From Paraburkholderia silvatlantica (GTDB taxonomy: Bacteria > Pseudomonadota > Gammaproteobacteria > Burkholderiales > Burkholderiaceae): a stretch of DNA of 64,000 nucleotides. The position numbers and the translations under genes are program-made. The number at the start of each line of letters is the position of its first letter. The stretch's first letter is position 1. Positions 25,773 to 34,323 of the stretch are shown here, piece by piece. The notes beneath the pieces are model-generated. The model saw only the letters and a program-made list of their open reading frames with translations. It made no database searches and was not told the origin of the DNA. The stretch lies in contig NZ_QEOL01000018.1 of assembly GCF_003096715.1 (NCBI RefSeq), positions 62,001 to 126,000 of the forward strand. The letters are read 5' to 3'.

Positions 25773-27281
25773 CTATGCGGACTTTCTGACGAGGCCGTTC
25801 AGCCACGCTTCGAAAGCGGCCTTTTGTACGGCGCTCATGTGCAAGCCATGCTTGGTACGCCGCGTGAGCATGTCGTCCGCCGACTCAGCCCATTCGTTAG
25901 CCATCAAATAACGTGCCTCCGCCTCGTAGAAGTTCGGCCCGAATTGCTGGCCCAGACCAGCGAGCGAAGTCGCGCCGTCGAGCACCGTCGACGTTAGCGT
26001 GCCGTGCGTCTGCGTGTAGTAACGCAACAGATTGCGCGGCAGCCATTCATACTGCTTTTGCAGGCTCGCCATGAAACGCGGCACGTCGGCGCCTTCGATG
26101 TCGCCACCCGGCAGCGTCGCGGATGCGGTCCAGTTGGCGCCCATCTTCGGGAAAGCCGGTTGCAGCTTTTGCAGCGCGTGCTCGGCGAGCTTGCGAAAGG
26201 TCGTGATCTTGCCGCCGAAGACGTTCAATAGCGGCGCGCCGCCACTCTCGTCGAGGTCGAACACGTAGTCGCGCGTCACTGCCGACGGGTTGCCCTTGCC
26301 GTCGTCGTACAGCGGGCGCACGCCCGAGAACGTCTCCACGATGTCCTGCTTGCGCAACGGATGCTTGAAATAGCGATTCACCGCGGAGAGCAGATAGTCG
26401 ATTTCGTCATTCGTGATCGCCACGGTTTCCGGCGCGCCGTCCCAGGGAACGTCGGTCGTGCCGATCAGTGCCTTGTCGCCTTCGTATGCGTTGATGAAAA
26501 TCACGCGCTTGTCGTGGTTCTGAACGAGGTACGAATGCGGACCTTCCCAGAACTTCGGCGTAACAAGGTGACTGCCCTTGACGAGCCGCACCTTGCGCGC
26601 CGATGTCGCGCCCGCGCGCCCGATCACCTCCGACACCCACGGTCCGGCCGCGTTGACCAGCGCCCGGGCATGCACCACGCGCGTCGCGCCGTTGCGCGCA
26701 TCGCGCAGTTCGACGCGCCACGCACCGCCTTCGCGCCGCGCCGCCACGAACGCGGTGCGTGTGAGCACTTCGGCGCCGCGCCGCGCGGCATCCATGGCGT
26801 TGAGCGCCACGAGGCGCGCGTCGTCGACCCAGCAATCGGAATACTCGAAGCCCTTGCGGTACTCGTCCCTGATCGGCGCGCCTTCGGGATTGCGCCACAA
26901 GTCGAGCGAGCGCGTGCCCGGCAGCTTCTTGCGGCCGCCGAGATGGTCGTACAGAAAGAGACCCGTGCGCACGAGCCACGCGGGACGATCGCCGGGACTG
27001 TGCGGCAGCACGAAACGCAGCGGCCAGATGATGTGCGGCGCGGCGTTGAGCAGCACTTCTCGCTCGATCAGCGCCTCACGCACGAGCCGGAATTCGTAGT
27101 ACTCCAGATAACGCAGCCCGCCATGAACCAGCTTGCCGGAGCGCGACGACGTGCCCTGCGCCAGATCGTCCTTCTCGCACAACACCACCGACAGCCCGCG
27201 TCCCGCCGCATCGCGCGCGATACCGGCGCCGTTGATGCCGCCGCCGATGACACACAGGTCCACCATGTCCTTCCCGCTCAT
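25773..27281 (-). CDS. eryB: L-erythritol-4-phosphate dehydrogenase (GlpD family)
   Basis: A 502-residue FAD-dependent dehydrogenase of the glycerol-3-phosphate dehydrogenase family, the length of EryB. The FAD site VIGGGINGAGIARDAAGRG lies at residues 11-29, then SSRSGKLVHGGLRYLE, the second dinucleotide-site strand VNAAGPWV and the C-terminal FGGKITTFRKLAE. It oxidises the polyol phosphate to tetrulose phosphate and passes electrons to the quinone pool at the inner membrane. AGGGAA before the ATG sets the start. A second GlpD-family gene lies at 31608 on the other strand; this copy is the one in the classical eryABC order. Confidence 0.92.
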   Translation of the reverse strand: MSGKDMVDLCVIGGGINGAGIARDAAGRGLSVVLCEKDDLAQGTSSRSGKLVHGGLRYLEYYEFRLVREALIEREVLLNAAPHIIWPLRFVLPHSPGDRPAWLVRTGLFLYDHLGGRKKLPGTRSLDLWRNPEGAPIRDEYRKGFEYSDCWVDDARLVALNAMDAARRGAEVLTRTAFVAARREGGAWRVELRDARNGATRVVHARALVNAAGPWVSEVIGRAGATSARKVRLVKGSHLVTPKFWEGPHSYLVQNHDKRVIFINAYEGDKALIGTTDVPWDGAPETVAITNDEIDYLLSAVNRYFKHPLRKQDIVETFSGVRPLYDDGKGNPSAVTRDYVFDLDESGGAPLLNVFGGKITTFRKLAEHALQKLQPAFPKMGANWTASATLPGGDIEGADVPRFMASLQKQYEWLPRNLLRYYTQTHGTLTSTVLDGATSLAGLGQQFGPNFYEAEARYLMANEWAESADDMLTRRTKHGLHMSAVQKAAFEAWLNGLVRKSA

Positions 27282-27302
27282 CTCAGCGTTCCCTGTTCGA
27301 CG

Positions 27303-28910
27303 TTAGTTGAGGCTCGCGCAAAGCGCGTCCGGCCGGTGACGCGATTTCAGCAGTCGGGCCGTTTCAGCCCACGTCGGCACCAGCGCCTCGCGCGCCCTGC
27401 GATACGCCGGAAAAAGTTGCGCATACAACTGTGTCAGTTCCGGGTCGGGCGGTTCCGGTTGCCCGAGCAGCGGCGTCACCCATTCGCCGATGCACGCATT
27501 CATGTCCGGATACACGCCGAGCGCGACCGCGGCCATCATGGCCGCACCGGCCGCCCCCGCTTCCTCGCGTGTGGAAATCCGCGTCGGCGCGCCGACCACG
27601 GCGCCGAGCACGCCGCGCAGCGCGCGCGAACGGGTCGCGCCGCCGGTCAGGCGCAGCTCGTCCGGCATTGGAATGCCCATCGACGTATAGCAGTCGCGCG
27701 CGGCCATCCCGAGCCCTTCGACCACGGCGCGGAACAGATCCGGATAACGGCTTTCGCTCGTCAAGCCGATGAAGTCGGCGCGTGCGTCGGGCTCGACGAA
27801 CGGCCCGCGCTCTCCCGCGTCCGAGATATACGGGTGGTACAGTAGCGAACCCGGCCGGCCCGTTTGCAGCCATCCGTCGATGCATTGAATCCGGTCGCTG
27901 TGCGACAGGCTCGTACCGAACTGCGTGAGCAGATCGCAGGCGAGATTGAGCACCCAGTCGACGTTCAGCGTCGCCGCCATGTTCGACTGCACCTGCGCCG
28001 ACATGCCCGGCAACGGCAACGCGATGACATAGCCCGTGCCTTGCGCGTTGAGATGCACGTTTTCGTTGCGCATGGCCCGCATGTGCATGCCCGTCGAGCC
28101 GACGATCGAGCAACTCGCGCCCGCCGCGCCTTCGGTGTGAATGCCTGCGCCCAGCGCCGTCAGCACGATATCGACGAAACCGAGACACACGGGCGTACCG
28201 GCCAGCAGGCCCGTCGCTGCCGCGGCCTCGGCAGTCAGAGCATGTGTAACCTCGGTCCCGTCGATGATGTCGGGCAACAGGCCGCGCCACGCGCTCAGGC
28301 CGAGCGCTTCGATGACCGCGTCGTCGTAGCGGCGCGTGCGGAAGTTGCCGTAGGTGAAGCTGGCCTCCGACGGGTCGGTCGCGCGCACGCCGGTCAGATT
28401 GAGATACAGCCAGTCCTTGCAATGCAGCGCGACTTCGGCGCGCGCCAGGACGTCCGGCGCCGTCGCAGCCATGTGGGCGATCTGCGCGCTCTGGTTGCAT
28501 GCGGCGAGGCCCGTGCCCGTTGCCTCGAAGCGCGCGCGGCTCGCTGGCGCTTCCTGCAGCGCACGCACCGTATTCGCGGCACGCGCGTCGAGCCACAGCC
28601 AGGCATCGCTCGCGGGCTTGTTGCCCGCGCCCACGAGCCACGTCCCGTCGCCCTGGCCTGTGACCGCCAGCGCGAGCGCGCGTCGTGCCAGGCCTTCGAC
28701 TTTCGCGCCGAGATCGCGCAAAGTCTGCGCGCAATCCGCCCAGGTCTGATCGAGCGACTGGGTCGCGGCGCCATCGGCGCGCGTGCAGTAACGGTTAGGC
28801 AACGAGGCCACAGCAATCTGTTGTCCTGACAAATTGAAAGCCACGGCCTTGATGACCGAAGTGCCGGCATCGATGCCGATCAGGAGATCTCGCGCCGCGT
28901 TGCCCGTCAC
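27303..28910 (-). CDS. eryA: Erythritol kinase (FGGY family)
   Basis: A 535-residue FGGY-family carbohydrate kinase with the N-terminal ATP/sugar motif LIGIDAGTSVIKAVAF and the C-terminal signature LRLTGGATRSRAL. The conserved blocks ALAVTGQGDGTWLV, HCKDWLYLNLTG and CSIVGSTGMHMR match erythritol kinases rather than glycerol or xylulose kinases. It makes L-erythritol 4-phosphate, the first step of the pathway. Its start overlaps the stop of the regulator eryD by four bases, so regulator and kinase are co-translated, unlike the Brucella order where eryD is last. Confidence 0.9.
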   Translation of the reverse strand: MTGNAARDLLIGIDAGTSVIKAVAFNLSGQQIAVASLPNRYCTRADGAATQSLDQTWADCAQTLRDLGAKVEGLARRALALAVTGQGDGTWLVGAGNKPASDAWLWLDARAANTVRALQEAPASRARFEATGTGLAACNQSAQIAHMAATAPDVLARAEVALHCKDWLYLNLTGVRATDPSEASFTYGNFRTRRYDDAVIEALGLSAWRGLLPDIIDGTEVTHALTAEAAAATGLLAGTPVCLGFVDIVLTALGAGIHTEGAAGASCSIVGSTGMHMRAMRNENVHLNAQGTGYVIALPLPGMSAQVQSNMAATLNVDWVLNLACDLLTQFGTSLSHSDRIQCIDGWLQTGRPGSLLYHPYISDAGERGPFVEPDARADFIGLTSESRYPDLFRAVVEGLGMAARDCYTSMGIPMPDELRLTGGATRSRALRGVLGAVVGAPTRISTREEAGAAGAAMMAAVALGVYPDMNACIGEWVTPLLGQPEPPDPELTQLYAQLFPAYRRAREALVPTWAETARLLKSRHRPDALCASLN

Positions 28911-29884
28911 GATGCCTCCGTCACGCCAGGATCCTGCTTGAGCGCGAGCGCCGTAGCCTCGTCGGTGATCAAGCCGCTTAGGAGACCGCTCTTGAGCACG
29001 GCGCGGATTGCCGCGATCTTCGAAGCGCCTCCGGCAATGGCCACGATGCGCCGGCTCGTCAGATCGGCCAGCGCAGGGGCCACCGTGCGCGCCGCCAACG
29101 ACGTCTCGACGGACTCGCCGGCGTCGCTGAAAAAATGCCCCAGCAATTCGCCCTTGCCGCCCTGGCTGCGCACTTCTTCGATTTCCGCCGGCTCGATCAT
29201 CTGCGACGCGACGAGCTGCGCGTCCTCATCCACGGATCCGATGCCGACGACCATCAGATCGGCATGCGCCGCGAGATCGAACACCTCGCGCACGCCGCGC
29301 TGCGAAAGCAGCACTTCACGATCTTCGGCGGTATTGGCGAAAAACGGCAGCGGCAGCACGTACGACACGGCGCCTGTCTGATCGGCGAGCTTGTGGATGA
29401 CGTCATAGGGATTCGCGGTGTACTTGCGCGTCACGCCGCCCAGCAGCGAGACGAAACGCACCGTGCCCGCGTCCATGCGCGGAATGTTCGCCACCACGGC
29501 GGCGAGCGTGCGCCCGTGTCCGATGCCGATCACACCGTCCTGCCGCACCGCGATCTCGCGTTGCAGGAAATACGCGCCCGCAACGCCAAGCGCACGCAAC
29601 GGCAAGTCGCCTTCGTGCAGATCCGGCACCACTTCGCAATAGCTCAGGCCATAGCGCTGCGCCAGTTCGGCTTCGAGCACGACGCACTCGGCGACATCGC
29701 CGTCGATCGTGAACTTGATCGCGCCGCTCTGATTGGCGCGCGTGATCAGCCGATGCGCCTTGACGCTGCTCACGCCCAGACGCGACGCGACGTCGGCCTG
29801 GGTCTGCCCGGCTGCGTAGTGCAGCCACGCCGCGCGGATCGCAAGGCTGTCCTCGGCATCACGCTTTCCGGCGATTTTCGTCAT
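28907..29884 (-). CDS. eryD: SorC/DeoR-type transcriptional regulator of the ery operon
   Basis: A 325-residue regulator: an N-terminal helix-turn-helix at about 20-60 (GQTQADVASRLGVSSVKAHR) and a sugar-phosphate-binding SorC domain from about 70 (with GIGHGRTLAAVVANIP, VGIGSVDED and AIAGGASKIAAIRAVL). SorC proteins release DNA on binding a pathway intermediate; EryD of Brucella responds to erythritol in the same family. The ATG at 29884 is chosen because GGAGG lies four bases upstream; the 64-codon longer frame has no such support. It heads the leftward operon and faces the rightward kinase gene across a repeat-rich gap. Confidence 0.9.
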   Translation of the reverse strand: MTKIAGKRDAEDSLAIRAAWLHYAAGQTQADVASRLGVSSVKAHRLITRANQSGAIKFTIDGDVAECVVLEAELAQRYGLSYCEVVPDLHEGDLPLRALGVAGAYFLQREIAVRQDGVIGIGHGRTLAAVVANIPRMDAGTVRFVSLLGGVTRKYTANPYDVIHKLADQTGAVSYVLPLPFFANTAEDREVLLSQRGVREVFDLAAHADLMVVGIGSVDEDAQLVASQMIEPAEIEEVRSQGGKGELLGHFFSDAGESVETSLAARTVAPALADLTSRRIVAIAGGASKIAAIRAVLKSGLLSGLITDEATALALKQDPGVTEAS

Positions 29885-29898
29885 GTTGCCTCCACGCC

Positions 29899-29943
29899 CA
29901 CAAGAAAAGTGATATTTTTTTCTTGTGTTGAAATTTTTTTCAA
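29899..29943. promoter_or_regulatory. Two adjacent inverted repeats, probable EryD operators
   Basis: CACAAGAAAA (29899-29908) and TTTTCTTGTG (29918-29927) are perfect 10-bp arms with a 9-bp spacer, centred about 30 bp before the eryD start. Directly next to them, TTGAAA (29928-29933) and TTTCAA (29938-29943) form a second perfect repeat with a TTTT spacer. The pair sits in the gap between eryD and the rightward kinase, the right place to control both. A further small repeat, ACCC-AAT-GGGT, lies at 30009-30019. EryD as the ligand is inference. Confidence 0.6.
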
Positions 29944-30016
29944 TGACGTCAAGATAAGCATCCCGTTCGGCGATGACCATCCGCTGTAACCCTGGATAGG
30001 CCTTGTTGACCCAATG

Positions 30017-30040
30017 GGTTCGAAGCGGGGTTCGAAGCGG
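30017..30040. repeat. Tandem 12-bp direct repeat in the divergent regulatory gap
   Basis: GGTTCGAAGCGG occurs twice in perfect tandem (30017-30028 and 30029-30040), 34 bp before the rightward kinase start. Each copy contains the palindrome TTCGAA. Spacing of about one helical turn per copy suggests a protein-binding array, though a slippage duplication without function is also possible. Confidence 0.55.
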
Positions 30041-30074
30041 CTTGTTGCAGTGCAAAAAATAGTATGGAGACACG

Positions 30075-31592
30075 ATGGAGAGCTATCTGCTCGGCGTCGA
30101 CAGCGGTTCGACTGCCACAAAGGCCGTGATTTTTGACGCATCGGGGCGCACCGTCGCGGTGGGGAGCCGACGCGTGGAGCAGCGCCAACCGCACGCACGA
30201 CACGTCGAGCGAGATATGCAGCAGACCTGGGCCGCGGCCTGCGGCGCCATTCGCGATGCGTTGGGCAAGATTCCCGCGGACGCGATTGCCGCAGTCGGCG
30301 TAACCGGACACGGCGACGGGCTTTATCTCCTCGATCACGATGGCGCGCCGCTTGGCGCGGGCATTCTGTCGCTCGACAGCCGCGCCTTCGACGTAACCGA
30401 TCGCTGGCGTAAAGCAGGCGTCCTTGAAAAGGCGCTGACGCTCACGGGACAGCAGCCCTATCCCTTCGCTGCCGTGAGCCTGCTCAAGTGGATTCAGATC
30501 AACGAGCCGCAGCGCTACGCAAAGATCGGGCATGTCCTTTTTTGCAAGGACTGGCTTCGTTTCTGCCTGACCGGCATACCGGCCACCGATCCGACGGAAG
30601 CGAGTTCGTCGTTCACCTGTGTCAACACGCAGACGTATAGCGACGACGTCCTGGCGCTCTACGGCCTGACGTCGATCGGTCATGCGCTGCCGGGAATCAT
30701 TGCGCCGGCGGCAACGGCCGGCTGCATCACGGCGCATGCGGCTGCGCAGACGGGTCTGAAGCAAGGCACGCCTGTTGCCTGCGGACTGCACGATGTGACG
30801 TCGAGCGCCCTGGGCATGGGCAACACCGAGCCGGGCGTGCTTTCGATTACGGCGGGCACGTTCAGCATCAACGAGATCCTGTCCGATCGTCCGCAACTCG
30901 ATCCGCGCTGGTCGTGCCGCAACGGCACGCGCGCGGCTCAATGGATGAACATGTCCATTTCGCCCGCGTCGTCCAGCAACGTCGACTGGGCCTTGCGCGA
31001 ACTCTTTCAGCACGAAACGCAGGAAGCCGCGCGGCTCGGCTGCTCATTGTTCGACCTGATCGGCGACGAAGTGCAAGCGGCCTTCGCGGGGCCGAGTTCG
31101 GTCATGTTTCATCCCTTCCTGTTCGGTTCGCCGTTCGGGCAGCCGGCGAGTGCGTCGTTCTTCGGCATACGCTCGTGGCATCGCCGCGCGCATCTGGCGC
31201 GTGCCGTGATCGAAGGGATGGTGTTCAACCACCGTTGGCATATCGAAGCATTGACGAGTGCTTTTCCTGCGCGCAGGGCCGGGCTGACCGGCGGAGGATC
31301 GTCGAGTCCCCTGCTCGCGCAGCGATTCGCCGATGTCCTCGGCATTGCGATCGATATTCCGGAGAGCCAGGAGGCCAGTGCGCTTGGCGCGGCGCTCTGC
31401 GCCGGAGTCAGCGTGGGTGTATTCGCCTCTCTTGCCGATGCGTGCGCGCGTGCGTGCCGGGTCGCGCGCACCTATACCCCGGACACCGAACGACATGCAC
31501 AACTCGACGAGACGTATGCGCTCTGGTCACAGCTCGCCGCAGCCATGACACCGCTGTGGCCCGCGCTCGACCATGCGGCCAGCGCGCACTGA
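30075..31592 (+). CDS. Second FGGY-family carbohydrate kinase (LyxK-like)
   Basis: A 505-residue FGGY kinase with the N-terminal motif LLGVDSGSTATKAVIF and the C-terminal GGGSSSPLLAQRFADVLG. Its blocks VAAVGVTGHGDGLYLL, FCKDWLRFCLTG and CGLHDVTSSALGMG are nearer to L-xylulose-kinase-like proteins than to EryA, so it likely phosphorylates a different polyol or ketose. GGAGA lies before the ATG. It forms a rightward pair with the GlpD-family gene 15 bp downstream, mirroring eryA-eryB on the other strand and sharing the regulatory gap with eryD. Confidence 0.88.
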   Translation: MESYLLGVDSGSTATKAVIFDASGRTVAVGSRRVEQRQPHARHVERDMQQTWAAACGAIRDALGKIPADAIAAVGVTGHGDGLYLLDHDGAPLGAGILSLDSRAFDVTDRWRKAGVLEKALTLTGQQPYPFAAVSLLKWIQINEPQRYAKIGHVLFCKDWLRFCLTGIPATDPTEASSSFTCVNTQTYSDDVLALYGLTSIGHALPGIIAPAATAGCITAHAAAQTGLKQGTPVACGLHDVTSSALGMGNTEPGVLSITAGTFSINEILSDRPQLDPRWSCRNGTRAAQWMNMSISPASSSNVDWALRELFQHETQEAARLGCSLFDLIGDEVQAAFAGPSSVMFHPFLFGSPFGQPASASFFGIRSWHRRAHLARAVIEGMVFNHRWHIEALTSAFPARRAGLTGGGSSSPLLAQRFADVLGIAIDIPESQEASALGAALCAGVSVGVFASLADACARACRVARTYTPDTERHAQLDETYALWSQLAAAMTPLWPALDHAASAH

Positions 31593-31607
31593 AGGCGGAG
31601 AACATCG

Positions 31608-33362
31608 ATGACGGAACGAAACCGTGACTTCTTTCTCGACCGGCTGAAGCAGCACCCAAAGGTCAGCGTGTTGATTATCGGCGGCGGCATCAACGGCGCG
31701 GGCCTCTTTCGCGACCTCTGCCTGCAAGGCGTCGACTGTCTGCTGATCGACAAGGGGGATTTCGCTTCCGGTGCGAGCAGCGCCCCGTCGCGCCTGATCC
31801 ATGGCGGCGTCAAGTACCTCGAAACCGGCGAATTTCGCCTTGTGGCCGAATCCACGCTGGAGCGCAACCTGTTGCTGAAAAACGCGCCGCATTATGTGCA
31901 GCCGCTCGAGACCGTATTGCCGATTCATTCGTACTTTGGCGGAACGATCGCGTCCGCGCGCCGCTTCTTCGGCATGAAGGCAAAGCTTAGCGATCGCGGC
32001 GCGGTCATTTCGAAGCTTGGCCTCGCGATGTATGACTTTCTCGGCCGCCATGACCGCACGATGCCACGGCATCGTTTCGCATTCCGGAGCAAATCGCTGC
32101 GGAGCTTGCCGCTGCTCGATCCGGCAATCAAGGCAACGGCCACGTATTACGACGCCCGGGTGACCCAGGCCGAGCGGCTGAATTTCGAACTCGTCGACGA
32201 CGGCCTCGCTGCCTGCGAACGCTCCTGCGCAATCAATTACGCGAGCGTCGAACGCTCGGAGAACGGTGTCGTATGGCTGCGCGATCTCGTAACGCAAGAA
32301 CGCATTGCCGCGGAGCCGGATATCGTCGTCAATGCGGGCGGCGCCTGGATCGACCGCGTAAATGGCGCACTCGGGATCGAGCGGAAGTACATCGGCGCAA
32401 CAAAGGGATCGCATTTGATCGTCGGTCATCCCGCACTGCACGCGCAACTGCGTGGCCGCATGGTGTATTACGGCTCGAAGGACGGGCGCATCTCGCTCGT
32501 CTATCCGTTCATGGACAAGTTGCTGATCGGCTCCACCGATATCCGGGTCGACGATCCGGACGCCGTGCGCTGTGAGGACGATGAGGTGGCCTACATGCTG
32601 GGCGTATTGCGTGAAGTCTTTCCTGGTGCCGATATCAAGGCGTCCGATATTGTCTTCCGGTACAGCGGCGTGCGCCCCCTTCCCTGGTCCGACGCCACGA
32701 ATCCGGGCGACGTGAGCCGCGATCACGTGATACATGTCGATCGTCTGCCCGGTACGCAAATCCCCGTGCTGTCGCTCGTAGGCGGCAAATGGACGACCTT
32801 TCGCGGATTGGCGGAATCCGTCGCCGACGATGCGCTCAGACGCCTCGGGCGTCCGCGCAACTTCAGCACGCGTCACGAGCCGATCGGCGGCGGTCGTGAC
32901 TATCCACGCGATGCGAAGGCCAGGACCGCATGGATCGGCGAGATAGCGCAACGCAACGCTATTCCGGCTGCGCGGGCCGAAACGCTTCTCGCCCGGTACG
33001 GCACGGCGGCGGCCGCGGTTGCCGCGTTCTGCGCGCAAGCCCCGGACGGCCCCGCGGATCATGCGCTCACGAGCGAGCCGGGCTACACCGTGCGCGAGAT
33101 TCAATACCTGTGCGAACACGAGATGGTGACGCGCCTCACCGACCTGATTTTCCGCCGTACGGCCATTGCCATCTCGGGACATCTGACGAACGCCGTGTTG
33201 CTGGAAACTTCTGCCATTGCTGCGCAAGTATTGGGTTGGGATGCCGTTCGCGCGCAGCGGGAAATTGACACGACACGCGAAGCTGCGCGCGAACGCCACG
33301 GCATTGTGCTTCCCGGCGCCGGGGTGGCTCGCGAAAATCCCACGCCGAACAGGATCAATTGA
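31608..33362 (+). CDS. Second FAD-dependent polyol-phosphate dehydrogenase (GlpD family)
   Basis: A 584-residue FAD-dependent dehydrogenase of the GlpD family, about 80 residues longer than EryB. The FAD site LIIGGGINGAGLFRDLCLQG is near 22-41, followed by SSAPSRLIHGGVKYLE, VNAGGAWIDRV, FRYSGVRPLPW and LVGGKWTTFRGLAE. The C-terminal extension (about 430-584) is the helical domain found in full-length GlpD proteins. With the preceding kinase it would phosphorylate and then oxidise a polyol other than erythritol, or serve glycerol 3-phosphate. The substrate is not set by the sequence. Confidence 0.9.
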   Translation: MTERNRDFFLDRLKQHPKVSVLIIGGGINGAGLFRDLCLQGVDCLLIDKGDFASGASSAPSRLIHGGVKYLETGEFRLVAESTLERNLLLKNAPHYVQPLETVLPIHSYFGGTIASARRFFGMKAKLSDRGAVISKLGLAMYDFLGRHDRTMPRHRFAFRSKSLRSLPLLDPAIKATATYYDARVTQAERLNFELVDDGLAACERSCAINYASVERSENGVVWLRDLVTQERIAAEPDIVVNAGGAWIDRVNGALGIERKYIGATKGSHLIVGHPALHAQLRGRMVYYGSKDGRISLVYPFMDKLLIGSTDIRVDDPDAVRCEDDEVAYMLGVLREVFPGADIKASDIVFRYSGVRPLPWSDATNPGDVSRDHVIHVDRLPGTQIPVLSLVGGKWTTFRGLAESVADDALRRLGRPRNFSTRHEPIGGGRDYPRDAKARTAWIGEIAQRNAIPAARAETLLARYGTAAAAVAAFCAQAPDGPADHALTSEPGYTVREIQYLCEHEMVTRLTDLIFRRTAIAISGHLTNAVLLETSAIAAQVLGWDAVRAQREIDTTREAARERHGIVLPGAGVARENPTPNRIN

Positions 33363-33389
33363 TCTATAATGTTGGCTCAATTGACCAAC
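33353..33389 (+). promoter_or_regulatory. Promoter and paired operators of the toxin-antitoxin module
   Basis: GATCAATTGATC (33353-33364, perfect palindrome) is followed at once by TATAAT (33365-33370) and then by the near-palindrome GTTGG-C-TCAATTGA-CCAAC (33371-33389). The 8-bp core TCAATTGA is thus present twice, at 33355 and 33377, exactly 22 bp apart, on the same face of the helix. Two operator copies flanking the -10 box is a classic layout for repression by an antitoxin-toxin complex. The first palindrome overlaps the end of the upstream dehydrogenase gene. Confidence 0.72.
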
Positions 33390-33403
33390 GGCGGGTACGT
33401 ACC

Positions 33404-33832
33404 ATGCAACTCGTTTCCCCCGAGAAAATCGCTGCAGTCATGGGTCTCAGCCCGGTTCCGCATTCGATTGCCGAACTCGAGGCCCAGGTTGCGGAAGGCC
33501 TGCCCAAATCCGCCTTACGACACGGCGTCGAGCAGATCGCCCTGACCGCGGAGTCAAGGCGTGCGCTGCAGGCACGCATCGTCCCCGAGGCGACCTACAA
33601 ACGCCGGCGCGACAGGCTTACACCTGACGAATCGGAAAAAACCGAGCGACTCGCGCGGGTCTATGCGAGCGCGGCGTACGTCTGGGACGACCCGGCGGAT
33701 GCGCGAACCTTCCTGGCGACGCCACATCCCCTGCTGGAGGGGCGCGCGCCGCTCGAGGTCGCGCTGACCGAGCTGGGCGCGCGCCGTGTTGAGGAGCTGC
33801 TCTGGAAGCTCTTCTACGGACTGCCGGCCTGA
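33404..33832 (+). CDS. Xre/DUF2384 (ParS/MbcA-type) antitoxin
   Basis: A 142-residue antitoxin. The N-terminal half (about 1-70) is the helix-turn-helix-bearing region of RES-associated antitoxins. The C-terminal half (about 80-142: ERLARVYASAAYVWDD, ATPHPLLEGRAPLEVALT, GARRVEELLWKLFYG) is the DUF2384 toxin-binding domain. ATG 33404 is chosen over an upstream in-frame start because that one would lie inside the -10/operator region. Its stop overlaps the toxin start (TGATG), the usual coupling of such pairs. Confidence 0.9.
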   Translation: MQLVSPEKIAAVMGLSPVPHSIAELEAQVAEGLPKSALRHGVEQIALTAESRRALQARIVPEATYKRRRDRLTPDESEKTERLARVYASAAYVWDDPADARTFLATPHPLLEGRAPLEVALTELGARRVEELLWKLFYGLPA

Positions 33833-34323
33833 TGAGGATTTTCCGCATAGCCGACAGACGCCATCCGGTCTGGAGCGGCACCGGCGCCATGCTGGTCGGC
33901 GGCCGGTTCAACAGCCCCGGCCGTCCTGTCATCTACGGCGCGCTCACCTTCGCGGGCGCCATGCTGGAGGTCCTGGTTCACGCAAGAATCGGCAAGGTGC
34001 CAAAGACGCACGTCTGGGTCGAGGCACAGGTTCCCGATGGTGTACGGGTCGAAAGGCAGACAACGGCCACGCTCCCGGGAGGATGGGACGGACCGTCCCC
34101 TGAGATCGCACGTGGGTTCGGCAACCGCTGGCTGGAGGAATGCCGCTCTGCGATCCTGATCGTGCCTTCGGTCGTTGCGCGCGCCGAATCCAATGCCCTG
34201 GTGAATCCCGCGCATCCGGACGCTGCGAAGATCGTCATATCCGAAACCCAGCCTGTCGTATGGGATGAACGCTTGTTCCTTCTGCCCGCGGAGGGCGGTT
34301 CCGCGAACGCAGAACGTCACTGA
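33832..34323 (+). CDS. RES-domain toxin
   Basis: A 163-residue RES-domain toxin. It starts MRIFRIADRR and has GGRFNSPGRPVIYGALTFAGAMLEV (as GGRFNSPG and AGAMLEV, about residues 23-50), which carry the Arg and Glu of the RES active site, then VNPAHPDAA near 122-130. Known family members degrade or ADP-ribosylate using NAD, depleting it or modifying targets. It overlaps the antitoxin gene by one base. It is intact in length and motifs, so a working module is likely. Confidence 0.9.
   Translation: MRIFRIADRRHPVWSGTGAMLVGGRFNSPGRPVIYGALTFAGAMLEVLVHARIGKVPKTHVWVEAQVPDGVRVERQTTATLPGGWDGPSPEIARGFGNRWLEECRSAILIVPSVVARAESNALVNPAHPDAAKIVISETQPVVWDERLFLLPAEGGSANAERH

Noticed and set aside
23496..25997. 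Plus-strand open frame of 833 codons over dhaL, dhaK and eryC
   Set aside because: Antisense shadow of three well-conserved genes; no start signal or domain.
33832..34323. Possibility that the RES-domain gene is a stand-alone metabolic enzyme
   Set aside because: It overlaps a DUF2384-type antitoxin gene and shares its autoregulated promoter, the standard arrangement of a toxin-antitoxin pair.
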